Below, piece by piece: positions 36,497-44,094 of a stretch of 64,000 nt of DNA. Made by a program: the position numbers and the translations under genes. Position 1 is the stretch's first letter, and each line of letters begins with the position of its first letter. The notes under the pieces were generated by a model. The model saw only the letters and a list, made by a program, of their open reading frames with translations, was not told the DNA's origin and did not search any database. Source of the DNA: an uncultured Olsenella sp. (GTDB lineage: Bacteria > Actinomycetota > Coriobacteriia > Coriobacteriales > Atopobiaceae); NCBI GenBank assembly GCA_934660915.1, contig CAKUIF010000002.1:186001-250000 (forward strand), in the 5' to 3' direction.

Positions 36497-36572
36497 GCCT
36501 TCGTAGCTCAGGGGATAGAGCACGGCTCTCCTAAAGCCGGTGTCGGCGGTTCGAATCCGTCCGGGGGCACCA
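36497..36572 (+). tRNA. tRNA-Arg (CCT)
   Basis: Acceptor stem GCCTTCG/CGGGGGC with G-U pairs. The anticodon arm CGGCT/AGCCG with loop CTCCTAA gives CCT. Encoded CCA at 36570-36572. TAAAAT lies just upstream (36481-36486). Confidence 0.95.
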
Positions 36573-36581
36573 TGAATGCAC

Positions 36582-36616
36582 GCAGGCCAGTCGCTTAGGC
36601 GGCTGGCCTGCTTTTT
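36582..36616 (+). terminator. Rho-independent terminator of tRNA-Arg(CCT)
   Basis: GCAGGCCAG (36582-36590) pairs with CTGGCCTGC (36603-36611), TTTTT follows. Confidence 0.9.
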
Positions 36617-36709
36617 CTTGCGCCGTTTGCCTAATCGAAAGCAAAGGCAAGGGTTCGAAAGAGGACAATGGGACTGCAGCGGGTTTCCGCCGTGGGACGG
36701 GAGAATGCA

Positions 36710-37498
36710 ATGGCGCAGGAAGCAAAGATGCTCGCCCCTGAGCGGCGCCGTCGCATTGTCGAGATGCTGCAGTCGCGCTCGCCGATTCTCATTTCCGAAG
36801 CGGCGCGGGAACTCGGCGTCTCTACCGTCACGGTTCGTGGCGATTTCGACGCGCTCGCCGCCCAGGGAATGCTCAGCCGAGTTCATGGCGGCGCGGTCCT
36901 TATTTCCGATTATTCGTTCTCGAGCCGGAAAGACCGCACGAGGGGTCATGTGCGCGAGAAGCGCGCTATCGCCGACCAGGCAGCCGAGCTCGTGGGCGAT
37001 CACGAGACGATCCTTGTGGGCAGCGGCTCGACAACCTATGAGCTTGTCCGCGCGCTGGCGCAGCGGCCCGAGGCCTCGGGCATCACTGTGGTGACCAACG
37101 ACTGGCATGTTCTCGAGCAGGGGAGAAGGGAATTCGGGAGCTTGGGGCTCGTTGGCACGGGCGGCACGCTCATGAGGGAGCTCGGCTACTTTTACGGGCA
37201 GCTGCTCGCCTCAAGCCTCTCAGATATCGTGTTCGACAAAGTCTTTATCGGCGCGAACGGGTACGACCCGGCGTTCGGGTTTCTTACCGACCTTGCGGCG
37301 GCGTGCGAGGTCAAGAAGACCTTCTTGGCCCACGGGCGCAACAAGATTGTCCTTATGGACTCGTCGAAGGTCGGCGAAGGGCGTTCTTACACGCGTTTTG
37401 CTAAGCCGAATGAGGTCGACATGGTCTTCGTAGACCGCGACCCCGACGGGACCATTGCCTCCTCGACAACGGCAAAAGTTGTTGAATGCTGTGTCTAG
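36710..37498 (+). CDS. DeoR family transcriptional regulator
   Basis: 262 residues. N-terminal DeoR helix-turn-helix (APERRRRIVEMLQSRSP, then ELGVSTVTVRGDFDAL, GMLSRVHGGAVL). The C-terminal sugar-phosphate sensor domain has VGSGSTTYELVRAL, VVTNDWHV, FIGANGYDPAFGF and IVLMDSSKVG. Such proteins repress sugar uptake genes and respond to phosphorylated sugars. It lies 155 bases upstream of the EIIA gene, so control of the PTS block is likely. I prefer ATG 36710 behind GGGAG; ATG 36668, with AGAGG, is also possible and would add 14 residues. Confidence 0.88.
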   Translation: MAQEAKMLAPERRRRIVEMLQSRSPILISEAARELGVSTVTVRGDFDALAAQGMLSRVHGGAVLISDYSFSSRKDRTRGHVREKRAIADQAAELVGDHETILVGSGSTTYELVRALAQRPEASGITVVTNDWHVLEQGRREFGSLGLVGTGGTLMRELGYFYGQLLASSLSDIVFDKVFIGANGYDPAFGFLTDLAAACEVKKTFLAHGRNKIVLMDSSKVGEGRSYTRFAKPNEVDMVFVDRDPDGTIASSTTAKVVECCV

Positions 37499-37653
37499 CT
37501 TGGATTTCTTTATGCCAAGAAGTGCCTTAGGTACAGAGCCTGAGGAGCTTTGGCTGCACGTGAACTCGGCCGGAGTCCGACTTAGGAGTAGACTGTCTGT
37601 CAATTAGGGGCGCGGTGCGCCTTTATTACCCATGTGACGCAAAGGAGAATGCC

Positions 37654-38187
37654 ATGGGACTCTTTGATATCTTCAAGAAGAAGGACGCCCCGGAGGCGCC
37701 CGCCAAGCCCGCCGGCGTCAAGGCCGATGCTGCTCCTGGTGCCCTGTGCGCGCCCGTCTCGGGCCGCGCGATCAAGATGAGCGACGTGCCCGATCCCGTG
37801 TTCGGTGCCGAGATGATGGGCAAGGGCTGCGCCGTCTACCCCGATTGTGATCTCGTCTGTGCACCCATCGCCGGTACCGTGGGCGTCCTCATGCCGCACG
37901 CCGTGGGCATCAATACCGCCGATGGCATGGAAGTCCTCGTGCACATTGGTGTCGACACCGTCGACATGAACGGCGACGGCTTCACGAGCCTCGTCGCGCA
38001 GGGCGACGCGGTGGCTGCCGGCGACGCGCTGGTGCGCATCGACCGCGAGAAGATTGCCGCTGCCGGCCACCCCGATTGCATCGTCGTCATCGTGACCAAC
38101 ACTGCCGATTACGCCTCCGTCGACATGGTTGTCGACCCTGAGTCGCAGGTCGCCGCCGGCCAGAAGGTCGTCCAGGTCACGAAGTAG
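37654..38187 (+). CDS. PTS glucose-type EIIA protein
   Basis: 177 residues. APVSGRAIKMSDVPDPVF, then CAPIAGTVGVLMPHAVGI, and the phosphorylated His97 in MEVLVHIGVDTV define EIIA-Glc (PF00358). A ~30-residue Ala/Pro/Lys N-terminus precedes it. It passes phosphate from HPr to the EIIB domain of the EIICB permease at 38947, which has no EIIA of its own. The start is ATG 37654 behind AAAGGAG. The 760-base gap to the permease gene argues for separate promoters. Confidence 0.93.
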   Translation: MGLFDIFKKKDAPEAPAKPAGVKADAAPGALCAPVSGRAIKMSDVPDPVFGAEMMGKGCAVYPDCDLVCAPIAGTVGVLMPHAVGINTADGMEVLVHIGVDTVDMNGDGFTSLVAQGDAVAAGDALVRIDREKIAAAGHPDCIVVIVTNTADYASVDMVVDPESQVAAGQKVVQVTK

Positions 38188-38252
38188 CCTTCGCGCGGAT
38201 AAAGCGCGCGCAGAAACCGCGGGTTCCAGCTCGATAATGGCGAAGTTTGCTC

Positions 38253-38302
38253 AGAATCCCCCGGTTCCAGCCCCATGTAAAGGGCTGGAACCGGGGGATT
38301 CT
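38253..38302. repeat. Perfect 21-bp inverted repeat in the EIIA-EIICB gap
   Basis: Positions 38253-38273 are the exact reverse complement of 38282-38302, with an 8-base loop. GCTCAGAA (38249-38256) is also repeated inverted at 38340-38347, and GGTTCCAGCTC (38222-38232) echoes the arm, giving a nested layout. No T tract. The remainder of the gap, 38370-38710, is AT-rich, with no gene that I can support. Confidence 0.75.
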
Positions 38303-38711
38303 TCGCATGCCTGGGCATTACGGGGCTGGAGCTTAGGGTTTCTGAGCACACTTTCGGGGGGTTTAGTTATCCAGCGGTTTCGCCGAAGCGAAAGAAAAAC
38401 AAACAAGGAGTGTCGGTGCACTTCTCGGCAAGAAGGGCTTCGAGCGTCTGAAGAACTCCTGCCTGCGGGCCTGTTTTCTTAACTGGTATTAAAGAGAAGA
38501 ACCGGTTTGAAGGCGCCATTCTTCATAGAAAAGAAAGCAAAAGAAAGTAAGTGAGCAAGTGACTTTGACAGATTTGAAAAAATGACTTGTACAGGACTCG
38601 TTAAACATGCAGGTAGATAAAACGAATACCACTGAACGGTAGCAAATCAAGTGCGAGCGGTCATTTCCGGTTTTTGCAGAAGTTGTGAAGTTGGTTTGAA
38701 GCCGCAACAGG

Positions 38712-38946
38712 TATAGTCATTAACTGAGCCTATGGTTACAACCAGTTAACCGTCTCGTAGTACTCGGAAACGCGAAGGGCGCTGGTAGGAAATTCGGGTC
38801 ATGTACGTTATCTGGCGACCCGAAGTAACGTGGGTCAATAGCTGCGACATAACCACCTGATCCCGCGGAGGGGCGTCAGGCCGGGCAGGTCGCAAAGGGG
38901 TGCGCCGAGAGGCGCACAAGGAAAGGAAAGGTTGGAGGGATACCGA
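38712..38946 (+). promoter_or_regulatory. Promoter and structured leader of the EIICB gene
   Basis: A TATAGT box (38712-38717) has a weak TTGGTT 15 bases upstream. Just downstream TTAACTG (38720-38726) is repeated inverted as CAGTTAA (38743-38749), placed as an operator would be; the GntR or DeoR protein of this locus is a candidate binder. The leader also contains ACGTTA/TAACGT and a perfect GTGCGCC-GAGA-GGCGCAC hairpin (38900-38917), directly before the ribosome site. Confidence 0.4.
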
Positions 38947-40455
38947 ATGATGAAGTATCTCCAGAAGCTCGGCAAAGCGCTGATGCTTCCCGTCGCGGCG
39001 CTTCCCGTCGCTGGCATCCTCATGGGCGTTGGCTATCTGCTCGCCCCCGGCGTCATGGGCGTTCCTGGTGCTGAGACCGCTGGCGCGGCCTACACCGTCG
39101 GCTTCCTGCTCGTCAAGGCAGGCGGCGCTCTCATCGATAACATGGCTTGGCTCTTCGCCATCGGCGCAGCCGTTGGCCTCGCTGACGATCACGACGGCAC
39201 CGCTGGCCTCGCTGGCCTCGTCGCCTTCCTGATGATCCAGCAGCTCCTCAACCCGGCCGTCGTCGCCACCGTCCGTGGCATGGACGCCGACGCCCAGGCT
39301 GCTTGGCTCCTCACCGCCGAGGGCATCGCGTTCTCCAAGATCGCCGGCAACTGCTTCATCGGCATCCTGTCTGCCATCATCGGCGGCTCCATGTACAACA
39401 AGTTCAAGGGCACCCGTCTTCCCGACTGGCTGGCCTTCTTCTCCGGCAAGCGCTGCGTCGCCATCATGACCGCGCTCGTCTCCATCCTCACCTCTGTTGT
39501 CCTGCTCTTCGTGTGGCCCATCATCTTCGACGGCCTCGTTGCCCTTGGTAACGGCGTCGCCGCTATGGGTGGCATCGGCGCTGGCATCTACGCCTTCCTC
39601 AACCGCCTGCTCATCCCGACCGGCCTGCACCACGCCCTCAACAACGTCTTCTGGTTCGACACCATCGGCCTCGGCGACCTGTCCCACTTCTGGGCTGGCG
39701 ACGTCATGGGCCAGAACGGCGCCAACTGGAGCGTCGGCATGTACATGTCCGGCTTCTTCCCCTGCATGATGTTCGGTATCCCGGGCGCTGCCCTGGCTAT
39801 GGTTCAGACTGCTAAGAACAAGAAGGCCGCCATCGGCCTGGTTCTCTCCGCCGCTATCTGCGCCTTCGTCTGCGGCGTCACCGAGCCTTTCGAGTTCGGC
39901 TTCATGTTCCTCTGCTTCCCGCTCTACGTCGTGTACGCCGCCCTGTACGGCATCTTCACGGTCATCGTCTACTACGTGAACTTCCGCGCGGGCTTCTGCT
40001 TCTCCGCCGGTGCGACCGACCTGCTCTTCTCCGCGAGCCTGCCCGCCGCTTCCAACACCTGGATGATCATCCCGCTGGGCATCGCCGCCTTCGTGGTCTT
40101 CTACCTGGTGTTCCGCTTCGCCATCACGAAGTTCGACCTCAAGACCCCCGGCCGTGAGGACGACGTCGAGGCCGACGGCTCCGTGGCCATCGCCGCTGGC
40201 GCCCCGAGCAACGACAAGTTCGCTGCCATCGCCGCCGGTGTCCTGGCTGCCGTGGGCGGCAAGGAGAACGTCAAGAACGTCGACTCCTGCGCTACCCGCC
40301 TCCGCTTCGAGGTTGTCGACTCCTCCAAGGTCGACGAGGCCGCCTGCAAGAAGGCCGGTGCCGTGGGCGTCATGATTCCTTCCAAGGAGTCCGCTCAGGT
40401 TATCATCGGCACCCAGGTCCAGGCTGTCCTGGATGAGCTCCAGAAGCTCATCTAA
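38947..40455 (+). CDS. nagE: PTS EIICB permease, N-acetylglucosamine/glucose type
   Basis: 502 residues. The EIIC domain starts MMKYLQKLGKALMLPVAALP and carries IPTGLHHALNNVFWFD, ITEPFEFGFMF-like VTEPFEFGFMFL and FCFSAGATDLLFSASLPA. The EIIB domain (about 415-502) has the phosphorylated Cys448 in NVDSCATRLRF. It imports and phosphorylates the sugar. N-acetylglucosamine is favoured because a GntR regulator and nagA follow; the domain sequence alone would also allow glucose. It lacks EIIA, supplied by the gene at 37654. The start is ATG 38947 behind GGAGGG. Confidence 0.9.
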   Translation: MMKYLQKLGKALMLPVAALPVAGILMGVGYLLAPGVMGVPGAETAGAAYTVGFLLVKAGGALIDNMAWLFAIGAAVGLADDHDGTAGLAGLVAFLMIQQLLNPAVVATVRGMDADAQAAWLLTAEGIAFSKIAGNCFIGILSAIIGGSMYNKFKGTRLPDWLAFFSGKRCVAIMTALVSILTSVVLLFVWPIIFDGLVALGNGVAAMGGIGAGIYAFLNRLLIPTGLHHALNNVFWFDTIGLGDLSHFWAGDVMGQNGANWSVGMYMSGFFPCMMFGIPGAALAMVQTAKNKKAAIGLVLSAAICAFVCGVTEPFEFGFMFLCFPLYVVYAALYGIFTVIVYYVNFRAGFCFSAGATDLLFSASLPAASNTWMIIPLGIAAFVVFYLVFRFAITKFDLKTPGREDDVEADGSVAIAAGAPSNDKFAAIAAGVLAAVGGKENVKNVDSCATRLRFEVVDSSKVDEAACKKAGAVGVMIPSKESAQVIIGTQVQAVLDELQKLI

Positions 40456-40483
40456 GCTTCGCCTGAATCGCTGACGCGACCCT

Positions 40484-40522
40484 AAGGGCCGTCCCCACTC
40501 CGCAGGGGGCGGCCCTTCTTTT
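40484..40522 (+). terminator. Rho-independent terminator after the EIICB gene
   Basis: The 13-bp stem AAGGGCCGTCCCC/GGGGGCGGCCCTT with an 8-base loop runs into CTTTT. The tail is part of a GCCCTTCTTTT motif copy. Confidence 0.85.
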
Positions 40523-40631
40523 CAAAGCAAGGATGTCGAAGAGCTTGTCTGCCCCAGCCAAGCCCCGCATGAAAAAGCCGTGCGGTGCGTGCCTTGGGCA
40601 TACAGGGGACCGGAACCGAAAGGAGGCAGCC

Positions 40632-41360
40632 ATGGTCGCCACGGCAAGAAAGCAGCCGCTCTACGACCAGTTGGTCGACCTCTTGAGCGAGAAGATCGAA
40701 AACGAGATGTCGCCGGGCGACATGCTTCCCTCGGAGCGCGAGCTTGCAAGCAAGTACGGTCTTTCGCGCACGACGGTGCGCCTGGCCATGTCCGAGCTCG
40801 AGGAGCTGGGCCTCGTTACGCGCAAGCACGGCAAGGGAACGTTCGTGTCGAGCGTGTCGCGCGAGACGACGGACCTTACTGGCGCCTATAGCTTTACCGA
40901 GCAGATGAAATCGCTCGGCCGCGCGCCCTCCACCAAGAACCTCGACTTCGAGGTGCGCGAGGCCTCAAAGGTCGTGGCCTCCCATCTGGACCTGCACCTT
41001 GGCGAGAAGGTCTACCGTATGCGCCGCCTGCGCTTTGCCGACGACGTGCCCCTGATGATCGAGCGCACCTACGTCCCGGTTTCCTTGTGCGAGGGGCTTA
41101 CGCTCGCGCGGATGGAGGGCCAGTCGCTCTACGACATCATGGAGAAGGACTACCACATCACGATCAGGTGCGCCCAAGAGACCTTCGGCGCTCGGTTGGT
41201 CCGCCCGGACGAGGCCAAGCTCCTCGGCATCGAGGAGGGCTCGCCCGTTTTTCGCATGGTGAGGACGACCTACAGCAACAAGAACACCGTTGTTGAGTAC
41301 ACGCGCTCGGTGGCCCGCGCCGACGAATTCGAGTACCGGGTCATGCACATGCGCGGGTAA
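40632..41360 (+). CDS. GntR/HutC family regulator (NagR-like)
   Basis: 242 residues. The N-terminal GntR winged helix has PLYDQLVDLLSEKI, PGDMLPSERELASKYGLSR and GKGTFVSS. The C-terminal UTRA effector domain has LGEKVYRMRRLRFADDVPLM and GSPVFRMVRTTYS. HutC-type regulators next to nagA usually sense glucosamine 6-phosphate or GlcNAc 6-phosphate. The start is ATG 40632 behind AGGAGG. nagA follows after 57 bases, so the two probably form one unit. Confidence 0.92.
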   Translation: MVATARKQPLYDQLVDLLSEKIENEMSPGDMLPSERELASKYGLSRTTVRLAMSELEELGLVTRKHGKGTFVSSVSRETTDLTGAYSFTEQMKSLGRAPSTKNLDFEVREASKVVASHLDLHLGEKVYRMRRLRFADDVPLMIERTYVPVSLCEGLTLARMEGQSLYDIMEKDYHITIRCAQETFGARLVRPDEAKLLGIEEGSPVFRMVRTTYSNKNTVVEYTRSVARADEFEYRVMHMRG

Positions 41361-41417
41361 CATTGCCACTATGGGCCGGGCTCGGCAAGGAGCCCGGAAG
41401 CAATCGAGGAGGTAGCA

Positions 41418-42575
41418 GTGAGCACGTACGCTATTAAAGCGGCCAAGTTCCTTCTTCCTGGCGCTGTGATGAGCGGCGGATACCTGACCATCGAAGACGG
41501 GAAATTCGGCTTCTGGTGCAAAGAAGTGCCTGACGACGTTCCGGTGGTCGACGAGTCGGGAAAGTGGGTGGCCCCCGGCTTCGTGGACACGCACATTCAC
41601 GGCTTCTACAACCACGCGACGACCGACTGCGATGCCGACGGTGTCAATGTCTCGAGCGTCGAGCTTGCCCGTCGCGGCACCACGAGCTGGTTGCCCACGA
41701 CTTTCACCGAGTCGCCCGAGCACATCCGCGATGCCTGTGCTGCCATCGCGGAAGCCGATGAGAAGCGCGACGAGTCGTTCGTCGGCGCGCACATCCAGGG
41801 CATCTACCTCGAGGGGCCCTTCTTTACACAAAAGCACGTGGGGGCGCAAAACCCGGCGTACCTCATCGATCCGTCCTATGAGGTGTTCTCTTCTTGGCAG
41901 GAGGCTGCCGGCGGACGGATCCGCAAGAGCGCGCTTGCCGCCGAGCGAGACGGCGCGCCCGAGTACTGCGCCAAGCTCGCGGCGGAGGGTATTGTGACCT
42001 GCGTCGGCCACTCCGACGCCACCTATGCGGAGGCCCTTGCCGCTGTGAACGCCGGGGCCACCTGCTTTGTCCACACCTACAACGGCATGCGCGGGCTTCA
42101 CCACCGCGAACCGGGCATCGTCGGCTGCGCCATGACGACGCCCGAGACCTACGCCGAGATCATCTGCGATGGCGTGCACGTAAATCCCGCTGCTATCAAG
42201 CCTGTGATCAACGCAAAGGGCTGGGACCACGTGGTGTTGATCACCGACTGCCTCGGGCCTGGCGGTATGCCCGACGGCGACTATATGAGCGGCGGCCTGC
42301 CTGTGGTCATGCGCGACGGCACCTGCTACCTGCGCGAGGGCGGCAACCTTGCTGGCTCAACCGCGACGCTGGCAAAGATCGTCAAGAACGTCTACGACTG
42401 GCAGCTCGTGACCGCCGAGCAGGCCCTGCGCATGGCGACGGAGGTGCCGGCGCGCTCTGCGGGCATTTCTGCCGTCTGCGGCTCCATCATGCCCGGGCAC
42501 GTCGCAGACTTCAACGTGCTCGACGCCGAGCTCAACCTCGAGGCGACTTACATGGCGGGCAACCTCGTCGAGTAG
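41418..42575 (+). CDS. nagA: N-acetylglucosamine-6-phosphate deacetylase
   Basis: 385 residues. Amidohydrolase motifs: PGFVDTHIHGFYNHATTD (metal site start), GIYLEGPF with the metal-binding Glu, CVGHSDATYAEA, TCFVHTYNGMRGLHHREPG, DGVHVNP and the catalytic Asp in LITDCLGPGGMPDG. It removes acetate from GlcNAc 6-phosphate. No nagB deaminase is in view. The start is GTG 41418 behind GAGGAGG. It completes the uptake path from the EIICB permease. Confidence 0.96.
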   Translation: MSTYAIKAAKFLLPGAVMSGGYLTIEDGKFGFWCKEVPDDVPVVDESGKWVAPGFVDTHIHGFYNHATTDCDADGVNVSSVELARRGTTSWLPTTFTESPEHIRDACAAIAEADEKRDESFVGAHIQGIYLEGPFFTQKHVGAQNPAYLIDPSYEVFSSWQEAAGGRIRKSALAAERDGAPEYCAKLAAEGIVTCVGHSDATYAEALAAVNAGATCFVHTYNGMRGLHHREPGIVGCAMTTPETYAEIICDGVHVNPAAIKPVINAKGWDHVVLITDCLGPGGMPDGDYMSGGLPVVMRDGTCYLREGGNLAGSTATLAKIVKNVYDWQLVTAEQALRMATEVPARSAGISAVCGSIMPGHVADFNVLDAELNLEATYMAGNLVE

Positions 42576-42595
42576 ATATAAGCTTGCCTGGGGGC

Positions 42596-42642
42596 TCGGC
42601 CCGTCGCCTCGAAACGCTGGGGCGGCGGGCCGAACTTTGTTT
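42596..42642 (+). terminator. Terminator after nagA
   Basis: TCGGCCCGTCGCC (42596-42608) pairs with GGCGGCGGGCCGA (42621-42633), followed by ACTTTGTTT. Confidence 0.75.
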
Positions 42643-42713
42643 GCGGAGCGATTCTTCTTCCCTATACTTGATTCAAACAAACCGCAGCTAAAACGTATTA
42701 GGGGGATGTGCGT

Positions 42714-43889
42714 ATGGATACGACGAATTCGCTCAGCGAATGCCGCACGGCCGACGGTGCCCGTCTTGCGACCAAAAAAGCGAGCTGCATGCCCGTGGTT
42801 GCGCTCCTTGTGGTCGTTGTTTGCCTGATGGCTGGCGGAGGCGTGTGCATCGGATCTGATTCGGGCAGCGTCTTGCTCGGAATTGTCCTCATTTTGCTGG
42901 GCGTCGCTCTCGCGGTCTTCCTTGCGGCGCGCGGCCTGCTCCTCGCCAAAGATATCAAGGAGGGCGAGGTCCTGCTTGCACCCAAGGTTGCCCCCGTAGC
43001 GTTCGGCGCAAAGGCGGACCGTTTCTGGTGCGACGAGAACGAGGGTGTGACGGAGGGTGAGCTCGTGGCGGCGAGCGAGCGCCGAGCTGGGGAGCTCGCA
43101 TCGGCGCGGCGCTGGTTCGAGTTCGTGCGCCCTTCTTTTGAGGCTGTGGACCTCACGGCGTCCGACGGCTGCCGTTTGGTGGGCCATGAGCTTCTTGCCG
43201 GCGCGCCGTCGCAAGATTGGCTCGTTTATGCGCCGGGCCTTGGCGGCACGTGGAAGAGCGGGCTGTGCTTTGCGCGGCGGTTCGCGCAGAAGGGGTTCAA
43301 CGTCCTTCTGCTGGACATGCGCTCGCAGGGGGAGAGCGGCGGCACCTCGGTCGGCTATGGCCACATTGAGCGCCGTGACTTGGTGGAGTGGTGCGAATGG
43401 ATCGTCTCGCAGGACGCCGACGCGAGGATTGTGCTCGCAGGATTCTCGATGGGCGCGGCGGCGGTCGTCGAGGCTTCCGGCGAGCCTGACCTTTCCAATC
43501 AGGTGAAGGCGATTCTGAGCGATTCGGCGTACGCCGACCTATGGGGCGAGGCGATGCATCTGCTTGGCAAGGGCAATAACGGCGCGTCCTTCTTGCTCCG
43601 GCCCACGCTCGACATCGCGCGGCTTGCGTTTCGAGCGGGCAGGCAGGGTCTTGACCTTGCTGCCGCGAGCGCCGAGGAGGCGATCGGCAGGTCCTCCACG
43701 CCGACGTTCATCGTTTGCGGCGCCGACGACTCCGCCGTTCCCAAGGGCAGCTCGCAGCGCTTGGCGTTGGCAGCTGCTTGCGAGCACGAGCTCCTCGTGG
43801 TTCCCGGCGCTGGGCACTGCTGCGCCTCGCTTGCCGATCCGGACGCCTATTACGGCTCTCTCTTTGCTTTTCTCGATCGCGTGCGCTAA
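42714..43889 (+). CDS. Membrane-anchored alpha/beta hydrolase
   Basis: 391 residues. Two adjacent N-terminal membrane helices (about 27-47 and 54-76) are followed by an alpha/beta hydrolase fold: WLVYAPGLGGTWKSG (oxyanion region), LLLDMRSQGESGG, the nucleophile elbow AGFSMGAAAVVE (G-x-S-x-G), the acid in CGADDSAVP and the His in VPGAGHCC. Substrate unknown. Start ATG 42714 has GGGGG nine bases upstream; GTG 42708 is also in frame but too close to it. Its stop codon lies inside the first unit of a repeat array. Confidence 0.82.
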   Translation: MDTTNSLSECRTADGARLATKKASCMPVVALLVVVVCLMAGGGVCIGSDSGSVLLGIVLILLGVALAVFLAARGLLLAKDIKEGEVLLAPKVAPVAFGAKADRFWCDENEGVTEGELVAASERRAGELASARRWFEFVRPSFEAVDLTASDGCRLVGHELLAGAPSQDWLVYAPGLGGTWKSGLCFARRFAQKGFNVLLLDMRSQGESGGTSVGYGHIERRDLVEWCEWIVSQDADARIVLAGFSMGAAAVVEASGEPDLSNQVKAILSDSAYADLWGEAMHLLGKGNNGASFLLRPTLDIARLAFRAGRQGLDLAAASAEEAIGRSSTPTFIVCGADDSAVPKGSSQRLALAAACEHELLVVPGAGHCCASLADPDAYYGSLFAFLDRVR

Positions 43890-44074
43890 GAAATACCGAC
43901 CTCTGGGCATCCGCCCCATCCGCGCGCTAAGAAAGCGGCACCTCTGGGCACGCGTAGAGCTGCGAGCTAAACAATCAGGACCTCTGGGCTTTTACGGTGG
44001 CCCAGAGGTCCTGATTTCTTAGCGTTGCTTGGCAAGAAGCGCTTTGCGGTGCCCAGAGGTCGGGGTTTCTTCGC
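43885..44074. repeat. Array of a 24-base unit, three direct and two inverted copies
   Basis: Units with consensus GCTAAGAAA-N6-ACCTCTGGGC start at 43885, 43926 and 43966. Inverted units lie at 44000-44023 and 44051-44074. The third unit and the first inverted one form a 17-bp perfect stem (43973-43989 with 44000-44016). The six variable bases differ between units but match within that pair. The same unit recurs at 54205-54352. The array sits between convergent genes and may end both transcripts. Confidence 0.9.
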
Positions 44075-44094
44075 AGCGCCCTTGCGGGTTGGTG

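Noticed and set aside
43885..44074. CRISPR array
   Set aside because: Units are 24 bases but spacing is irregular, two are inverted, and there are no cas genes.
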